Source: Dentipellis sp. KUC8613
Lineage: Eukaryota > Basidiomycota > Agaricomycetes > Russulales > Hericiaceae
Assembly: GCA_002286715.1 (NCBI GenBank)
Contig: NSJX01000010.1
Location: 188,656 to 252,655, forward strand
Direction: 5' to 3'
Length of the DNA: 64,000 bases
The notes below the pieces were generated by a model. The model saw only the letters and a list, made by a program, of their open reading frames with translations. It had not been told where the DNA came from and did not search any database. Made by a program: the position numbers and the translations under genes. Positions 56,598-64,000 of this stretch are shown here, in pieces. Numbering within the stretch: the first letter of the stretch is position 1; the number at the start of each line of letters is the position of its first letter.

Positions 56598-58031
56598 CTA
56601 CTGCACCTTCTTGCCCTCACCCCTCCGCTCCACCTCCGCCTCGGCCCTGATGCCCTCCGCCTCGGCCTCCGCGACCATTTTGCGCTCGATCTCAGCAAAC
56701 GAGATGCCCTTGGCCTTGGCGTCGAACTTGGCGGCCTCGAAGCGCGCGCGGTACGCGAGGTACTTGTCGTCCGTGCCGAGCACGCGGTCCCACCAGCGGA
56801 AGGACGTCGAGAAGTTGTTCACGAACGCCATGTGGTGGAAGTCGTGGTGCTCCGCGCCGGACCAGAACGGCACGATGTGCTGCAGCGACCAGGGGAAGTC
56901 TGCGGAACGCGGGCGCGTCAGCGTCCATTACCGTCACTCACTACTCGTTGTCCAATTCACCGCGGAGGGCAAATAGCGAAGAGCAAAGGGGAGGGGGAAA
57001 GGAGGAAGGGGAGACTCACCGTAGCCGGAGTGCGCGTCGACGGCCTGGAAGAGGCGGAGCGTGATCCAGAGGTAGACGGTGACGATGTGGAGGTTGCGCG
57101 TGAAGTAGCAGTAGAGGAGCGGGCCGGCGATGGTGCCGGTGCCGAGGATCATGACCTCCGCCGGGTGCGCGTACTCCGCGGCGAGCCCGAACGGCGCCGA
57201 GTACTTGTGGTGCACCTTGTGGATGTGCTTGTACAGCATCGGCGTGTGCAGCAGCTGGTGCGCTGTGTGTCGTAACACATCGAAAAATATAAATGAAAAT
57301 GGAAATGAAGATACGAAGCGCAATCACAAGCAAGGGGAGGGGGGAGTCAGCTGATGAGGTCAAGGGGATGAGGGAGGGAGAGGGGACGCACAGAAGTAGT
57401 GGAACATGTCCTCGAAGAAGAAGAAGAACGCGAGCGGGCCGAGCATGGACTGCCACGAGGGGAAGGGCACCTGCCAGGTGCTCATGCCGATGGCCTCTGC
57501 GACGGGGTGGAACAGGAAGATCTGCGACAGACATCGTCGTGAGCAAATGCATGTCATCATGAACCAAGCGCATGCCGCCGGGCCGGCGCGCAGCAGGAAG
57601 AGGGACGCGATACTCACGGTGGGCGCCTCGATGGTGAAGTGCGAGAACAGGACGAGGCGGGTGCACTCCCACTGCTCGGCGAGCGTGGGGACCTTGTTGG
57701 GCTGCAGCTTCCAGCGGCGGAAGAACGGGATCGCGTCGATGATCATCCACGGGATGCAGCGGCCGAAGTACACGATCTGCCCGCACCAAACCACAACCCG
57801 TGTCAGCGACGTTTCAACAGTGACAGCGAGCAGAGAGAGAGGGAGACGCACCTCATGGAGGAGGAAGGACGCGAGCCCGGTCGCGATGATGGGGTTGCCG
57901 ATCCAGAGGTACCACGCGACCCAGTTCTTCTCGAGCCAGCCGAGGCTCGCAAAGTCGGTGCCGGCGGCCTCGTAGAGCTGCGCGGAGGTGAGCTGGTGCG
58001 CGGGCACGGACGCGGTCGCGTTGAAGCTCAT
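56598..58031 (-). CDS. ERG25: Sterol C-4 methyl oxidase (ERG25 type)
   Basis: A di-iron membrane enzyme of the ER that oxidises C-4 methyl groups of sterol intermediates in ergosterol synthesis. It starts at 58031 (MSFNATASVPAHQL); an upstream in-frame ATG (58091) adds a low-complexity stretch and is disfavoured. The fatty-acid-hydroxylase His boxes are present: FEDMFHYFAHQLLHTPMLYK (HxxxH in HQLLH), then HIHKVHHKYSAPFGL (HxxHH), and finally EHHDFHHMAF (HxxHH). Membrane segments flank them (NWVAWYLWIGNPIIATGLAS, LGPLAFFFFFEDMF, WITLRLFQAVDAHSGYDF). Four introns fit at about 57778-57851, 57522-57616, 57262-57392 and 56896-57016. The C-terminus is charged (ERRGEGKKVQ), ending at 56598. It lies between OMT and the purine permease without shared function. 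Confidence 0.92.
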
Positions 58032-58641
58032 GTTGTTCTTGCTTCTCGAGTCGTTGCCAAAGCCAAAGTCAAAGTCAAATAAAAAGACCAATGTGGATGA
58101 GGAGCGGGCGAGGAGGGGAGAAGGGGGAAAAGGGGAAGAGGAAGACCGCTTGACGACAGCAGGGACGGTCGCAGGGGGGTATATAACCGACGCGGAAGTG
58201 GTCTGCTTTTGGGGGCGCGAGGTGGCGTGAGCTCGTCTTTTTTGATTTTTGTGCCGCGCGCGCCTATCAGCGCCCCCGTGCGAACGCGCGTCCGGAACAG
58301 TCCAGCGTGCTCTGGCTGCAGCGAGAGTACGAGTCTCGATGCCCCCCGCGAAATGCTCAGATGTTAATTGGGCACCGGGTGCTGCTCGTACGACGATTTG
58401 TGTGGTATAAAATGGCTCGAGGACTTGGATCTGGGATGACGGAAGGGAATGGATAGATACTGTATACTTATAGAAGTACTGCTAGCTGCGTACGGGGTAA
58501 CACAACGGATATAACAAACAACCAAACTGACTAACTAACACTCAAACAACAACGCGAACCGCGATTCGCGTAAGATACTAATTTTAAAACAACATCTACA
58601 TGCGTCTCCCTTTACAACACGCATAGACACCCGCACCGCGG
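58032..58641. promoter_or_regulatory. Intergenic; promoter of ERG25
   Basis: ERG25 promoter and the 3' flank of the permease gene. The leader is GA/CT-biased near 58090-58145. No gene is seen. Confidence 0.4.
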
Positions 58642-61383
58642 CTACTTCTCCTCGAGCTCGCTCATATCGATGATCTTGCGCCCGATCCCATGGTCGTGGT
58701 CCTGCTGCGACGTGTCCATCGAGTCCGTGCGGTACTGGTGCTGCGGCGTCATCTGCACGTCGTCCGAGCGCGTCCGGCCGGGCATGCGCGACAGCAGCAT
58801 TGTCCTGCGGCGTTCACACCAGATGTCAGCAATCGACGTGACAGAAGCGGAGTGTACAGTGTAGAGGGAGGAGTGTAGAGTGCAGAGTGAGAAGTGAGAA
58901 GTGAGGAGTGTGCAGTGTGCAGTGTACAGTGAGGAGGGAGAAGCGAGAGGGAGAAGCGAGAGGGAGGAGAGAGGGAGAGGGACGCACATCCACGCGGGCA
59001 CGATGCTGCCGGGCGGGATGACCCACTGCTCGGCCTGGTTGTAGCTCGGGGGCGAGATGCGGTTGTTCGTCGCCCTGCGGAGGGCCCACGGCACGCCGTT
59101 CAGGAGGATATAGGACAGGATGCCTGCGATCACGCCGTACGCGATGCTGCATAACAGTCGTCAGCGCCACGTTCCCCAAATCCCCACTCAACGGGAGAGA
59201 ATGGAGAAGGGAGAAGGGAGAGAGAGAGAGAGAGGACGCACTTGTACGTGAGCGGGATGACGATGATGGTGAGGAACGAGGGCACCGCGTCGCCCATGTA
59301 GTCCCAGTTGATGTCGCGCACGTTGCGGATCATGAGCGTGCCGACGATGACGAGCGCGCCGCCGGTCGCCCACGCGGGGAACGACGCGAAGATCGGCGCG
59401 AAGAAGATCGAGATGAAGAACATGAAGCCCGTCATGCACGCCGTCAGGCCCGTCTTGCCGCCCTCTGCGCGCCGCGCCTCTCGTCAGCGTCCGTCTCTCA
59501 TGCAAGAAGGGGGGCAGCGGGACGCAGGACGCACCGGAGATACCAGTCGCGCTCTCGATGAACGCGGTGACGGGGCTCGTGCCCATGAGCGCGCCCATGC
59601 TGATCGAAAACGCGTCGACGCAGTACGCGACCGTGCTGCGCTCAAAGTCCATCGTGACCGGATCTCTCAGCCCAGCGAACTTGGCCATGGCGTACAGCGT
59701 GCCGGTGGTGTCGAGGATGTCGACGTAGAGCATGGTGACGAGCGCGTACCACACGCGGCCGTTGCCGTAGTTGAAGTCGAGCGCGTCGCCGATGAGCCGC
59801 AGCGGGCGGAACGTGACGACCTTCTTGAAGAAGTCGAACGCGTCGTCGCCCGCGGGCGTGTGCGGGAACGCGGTCACGGGCGTCGGCCGCGGCCAGGAGA
59901 TGATGGATGTGAGGATGATCCCGATCAGCAGCGCGCCTTTGACGCTGTACATCATCAGGAAGACCGTCAGGAAGCTGTCGGTGCATATGCGCGGTCAGTG
60001 TGGTGGACATGGCGAATTAGCGACGGGGAGGGAGGAGACGCACCCGCCGATGAACATCCCGAGCCACATCGTCGGATTGCGCATCTGGCCGTGCGCGCAG
60101 TAGTTCGGGAGGTCCGGCATGAAGTTGTCCGCCGTGCATCCTCCCAGGCCGACCAAATTGACAGTATCACCACCGACGACGCCCAGGCCGCCCGATGCTG
60201 CCAGAATCCATCAGCACCCATACACACCCACACACCCATCTCAAGCAGGAAGCCAAATACTCACATAAACCAATGAATCTGCATACCCGATACGGATTGG
60301 TGTCAGCATGCGCCCGAGAGAGAAACAGAGGAAAAAGGCGACATACGCAATGTAGAGACCGATACCCGTGCCCACCGCCATAACGAGGGACTGCGGCATG
60401 ATGCGGGCGAGCCACTGCCGGAGGCCGAGCAGGGACAGGAAGAAGAAGATCCACCTGTGCGTTCCCAGCATCTTTGCGTCAGCGACGGCCGAAGCTGATA
60501 GAAGAGGAAGAGGAAGAGGAAGACGCACCCTTCCATGAAGACCGCGGCGAGCGCCTCGCGGTACGTGATCGTGCCGGTGCCGTGGAAGCCGACAATCGAG
60601 TATGTGAACTGTGCGAGGTCAAAAGTCAGCATCCGCGCGCGGGCACATGCACAAAGCGAAGGGTGGGAGCGCGAAGTAGAAAGCGCAAGCAAACCGCACA
60701 CGGAGGGAAGGAGAGGAAGGGAGGTCGACGCACATATGCATTCAGCCCGAGCCCAGGGGCCATGCCCACCGGCAGGTTCGCGAGGAGGCCCATGAGGAAG
60801 CTCGCGAGCGCGCTGACAGCGGCGGTGGTGGTGATGAGGTCGCGCTGGACCTCGGCCACGCACGCGGTGTACGCGTCGTCGCCGATGCAGCCGTCGTGCG
60901 TCGGGCACTCGCACGTGCCGCCCGTGTCGCGGATGATGGAGGCGTTCACGGAGATCTGCATCACGCATCAGCAGCATATGAGTGTGGGGTATCAAACTGG
61001 AAGCATGGAGGCGCGGCTTACGATGTATGCCATGGCGGCCTGCGGGGGTAGCGGGTGCGGGTGTCGTTAGTGCGGGTGCGGGTGCGGGTGTGGAAGGGAG
61101 GATGGTGGTACGTACCCATGTCGTGAGGCCAGCGCGGAGCTCGGTCTGCGCGCAATCAGTCAGACGGCGGACGACAGATACAGAGAGGACGCACCAGGAA
61201 CCTCGAGCCCTCGCGCTCCTTCTTCGCACCCGAGCCCTCCAACTGGAACCAGCGCCCGACGAACGAGTCTGCGACCTGCGGAAAACGCGATCGCGTGAGC
61301 AACACACCGCGCACGATAGCACGACCACAACACCAGAAAGCAGGACGTACGATGGCATTGATTCTATCCACGATTGTGATCAT
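58642..61383 (-). CDS. AzgA-type purine (adenine/hypoxanthine/guanine) permease
   Basis: A plasma-membrane H+ symporter of the AzgA-like NCS2 group that imports purines. It starts at 61383 ([11 protein letters not shown]). In order: [39 protein letters not shown] (TM1), a Cys-containing external loop ([20 protein letters not shown]), [20 protein letters not shown] with [15 protein letters not shown], and [20 protein letters not shown]. Then [59 protein letters not shown], and [20 protein letters not shown] with [20 protein letters not shown]; these last two blocks are family hallmarks. It ends in a hydrophilic tail ([12 protein letters not shown] to MSELEEK). About ten introns interrupt it; some are rich in short GA repeats, such as 58805-58987. 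Length is about 590 residues. Confidence 0.92.
58850..58980. repeat. Low-complexity repeats inside a permease intron
   Basis: GTGTACAGTG/AGGAGGGAGAAG-type short repeats fill most of an intron of the permease gene (donor near 58987, acceptor near 58805). The GAGAGGGA units repeat near 58940-58970. This looks like replication-slippage sequence. Confidence 0.7.
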
Positions 61384-64000
61384 CTTGGACGCACGCCGTA
61401 GCCGAAAAGCGGCGTAGGGAGGAGGGAATGTACAACCTCTAAAGAAGCGAGGGGAGCAGGGGGCGTAAGGCCCTGTTGGGAGAGATATAGAAGCAGAGAG
61501 GCGCCGGGAGAGGGCGACGCCCTGAGAAGGAGCGGGAGATAAGGAAGGAACGGAAGGGGCAGAAACGGGCGGGGGCGCCCTGGACGGCGGGGCGACTGCT
61601 CGAAAATTGGCCGCGCACAAGTCTCCGCCGCGCTGTGGGGCGTCCCCCCGCACAGGGCTCATCTCAGGTCCAATCGCTAGCCATGTGCGCATGTGCGCAT
61701 ACTCTTATCGCCTTTACGGCTCGTGTGCTCGTGTCTGCATCTCTCGCCCGCCGTTCACCGCGACACGCACCACCACCACCACCTCCATCCCCGCACGCAT
61801 GTCTGCCTCCGGTGCACGAAAAATTTGCGCAGGCCGGGGTAGCTGGCGGGTTCGGAGTCATGAGCGGAAATTTTGGTGAGCGAGTGGTCGGTCGCGGGCG
61901 AGCGTGAGGACTGGCGGTGGAGCGCGTGTCGGCGGCCGGGCTTTGGACAGCCCGGGCGGCACGATAAGCCTGCCCGCCTCTAGCGGCCTCTTGGCTGCGG
62001 TTAGTACACTTGCGAGCTGGAGGCCCGCGTTGCCACAGCAACACGCATATGCACACCGCGTTGGCAGGCTTCGATTCGAACGAGCTTTGAATGCATTCCG
62101 TGTCTTTCTTTAAATTTAGCGGGCGCGGGAGGGAAAAGCGCGGACCGCCGCCGACGCGCCGGCTTATCGACTCGGCGCAGAGATGACCGGTTCTCGTCCA
62201 TCTCAGATCTCGAACAATTTAGCCCACGGTTCGCGTGTGATCGAATTTCGCTGTGGATAAACAGTCTGCCCACCGAACGAGCCCGCGCGCGTACGACGCT
62301 TGATGTCATCCAGTTCGAAGGTCTGACTGACACCATATACGCAGGTACCTGCAGCGAGTACACCGTACAAAAATCAAGACAGAAGCTCGCCCACGATTAG
62401 ACACACGGTATCTATTCTTTGAACAGATGCCCGATGCTCTGGCCAACATATCTGAGCGCGAAGATCCTCAGGGCGTCTCTCTTTCTTTGCGATCTCATAC
62501 CTTCTTCTGTAGCCGGAGGTCTCCCTCTTGCCGTTTCAACAGCTCTGTGGCGTCCAGGAACTCCAGCGCCCACCGTCATGGCCCAGGAGCCGTCAAGCCT
62601 AAGGCACGGTATGCTTGCTGTCACTTTATCATAATTGGCATCCTCATGGACCCATTTTCATCGTGCCCTGCACCGGCTCCAACTCATCTGTCTCCTCCTG
62701 CAGCCGCGCAGAAAATCTCCCCCAGCGTATCCACCACCACTAGCATCCGCCACGCTTTTTCCTGATGCACTCGACGTTCGCCTACAACGCCTCGTCTGGC
62801 TCTTTCGCTTCATATATATACTCCCGCGAGACCACTGCCTAGCTCTGCAATTTTCTCCCTAGGATCCGCCTCGCCGTCTCTCGCCTTCGAGCTGGTCTCC
62901 ATATGCATCTGCATGTCTGTATGCACGAGCTCTTGAATCTGCGAGTTACCGCACCGAATCGCGACGGCGGCAGCTCGCGCTGGACCAGTCAGCTCTCCAC
63001 TGACATCCGCTCCCCTGACGATTTTTCCTGAAATGGAGGGCGCAGACACAACCGCATCCGTATACTATTACTTGCTCTCAAACACGGGCTGGAAGAATAT
63101 ACAGCTGATTCAGAAAACCTTGTCCGCGCCGCGTCCCCCGCCCGGTTAAATCCGAAAACTCGAGAAAATGTCGAAAAATACGAGAAATGGCAGAAGACAC
63201 TGAGCATGTTCAATAGCTATCGTATTCAACGGTGTAAACAATTGGTTTGATCTAGAGACTAAGATGCTTGCACTTGGTGGCGACCAGGATGCACGATGGA
63301 CTCCGCGCGACCGCGCCAACGTGTCCAGCATCGTTACAGCGAATCAAGCCATGGAACATCTCCCAGCAGCGAAATTGGGTCTCAGATGGCACATACATGT
63401 CATTGAGGGCAGCTGCAGTGCAGTACATGAACCATACAGTTTTTTTGGAGGAAGTATTGGCCAGTGAGAAAATAAAGATCTGGGTGCTAGGAGAATCATC
63501 ACGCATCGAAGCAGTCCTAGCCTTGCCAAGCATCCCTGCCCCATAACCATTGGCCTATGCAGAGATTCTGAGGGTCAAGGTGTAATTTCGGCCAGAAAGT
63601 ACATACCTGCACGTCCCTCTTCGCACTATGATCGTGATCACATAAACCGCACATATTTGCTCTGCAAATCGAGAGGGCACCGGCTAAGTAGGCACCTCTA
63701 TCTTCGCGGAGACGCCCAATTCATCAGGTCTCCGAATTCGGATGTGCAAGCGTTACATCTGGTGAGGCGGGGAAGGGGAAGGTGCGAAGTGATGATGTCC
63801 TCGTTGGACCGTCGTACGTTGTCGCGTTTCGAAATCGATCGGTCCACGAGCATATGAGAATTCTCGAAAAGTTGGGCAAAGGGCTATCTTCGACACGCAG
63901 CCTGAATCGAACATTGTATGATTGCGGGAAGAGGATGGTGGAGGTCCAGCGTGGTGGGCGGCGGGTCACCTCAGCGGATCTACGATTCGACTGACATCAA
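61384..64000. other. 2.6-kb stretch without a supported gene
   Basis: Holds the permease promoter. A candidate pair of minus-strand exons at about 62380-62560 splices in frame (LEFLDATELLKRQEGDLRLQ, then a 49-nt intron with donor GTATGA and acceptor CTCAG, ending ...LIVGELLS). The exon is blocked upstream by a stop and has no recognised family, so it is not called. Other frames near 63250-63990 likewise lack resemblance. No tRNA is seen. Confidence 0.3.

Noticed and set aside
59308..60276. Plus-strand 322-codon open frame opposite the purine permease
   Set aside because: It crosses permease exons and introns alike and is Arg/Ala-rich; the permease on the other strand is unmistakable.
53659..61383. 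Secondary-metabolite cluster around the O-methyltransferase
   Set aside because: The neighbours are a sterol oxidase and a purine permease, with no PKS, NRPS, terpene synthase or pathway regulator in reach.
1..64000. Mobile elements, tRNA, rRNA and CRISPR arrays
   Set aside because: I read for transposase/reverse-transcriptase motifs, terminal repeats, tRNA boxes and regular spaced repeats and found none I could support.

Overview
The window is nuclear DNA of a filamentous basidiomycete, most likely an agaricomycete and plausibly a polypore. The genes are dense, on both strands, and interrupted by many short introns of about 40-80 nt with GTRNGY donors. Gene content fits: a fused CPSase-ATCase, a fungal SLATT protein, large F-box families and coiled-coil G-domain proteins. 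I saw no tRNA, rRNA, CRISPR array or recognisable transposon.

Layout. 0-8.4 kb: an F-box gene with a damaged 5' end, a J-domain co-chaperone, a Ser/Pro-rich protein of unknown function, and a secreted BNR_4 protein. 8.9-19.2 kb: five F-box/LRR-like genes of two subfamilies, here called A and B, in the order A1(-) B1(+) Dap1(-) B2(-) B3(-) A2(+). The divergent A-B pair occurs twice in mirror orientation, and all five genes share a 5'UTR intron just before the ATG. 21-26 kb: a fungal SLATT membrane protein and an epoxide-hydrolase-like protein. 27.6-33 kb: NC2-alpha/DRAP1, another F-box gene, a 55-residue Cys-rich hydrophobic protein, and the GINS subunit Sld5.

33.5-40.7 kb: the pyrimidine-pathway giant URA2 (2,246 residues from nine inferred exons). 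41-45 kb: a secreted GH53 galactanase and beta-tubulin. 46.7-51.4 kb: two tandem P-loop G-domain proteins with long coiled coils, a conserved microexon and matching promoters. 53.7-61.4 kb: an O-methyltransferase, an ERG25-type sterol C-4 methyl oxidase and an AzgA-type purine permease. The last 2.6 kb has no gene I can support.

Most genes are unrelated housekeeping or secreted-enzyme genes. The most unusual parts are the mirrored F-box block, the coiled-coil GTPase pair and the SLATT protein. The last two belong to families plausibly linked to self/non-self or stress responses, but that role is inference here. Exon structures were spliced by eye from GT..AG signals, reading frame and family similarity.
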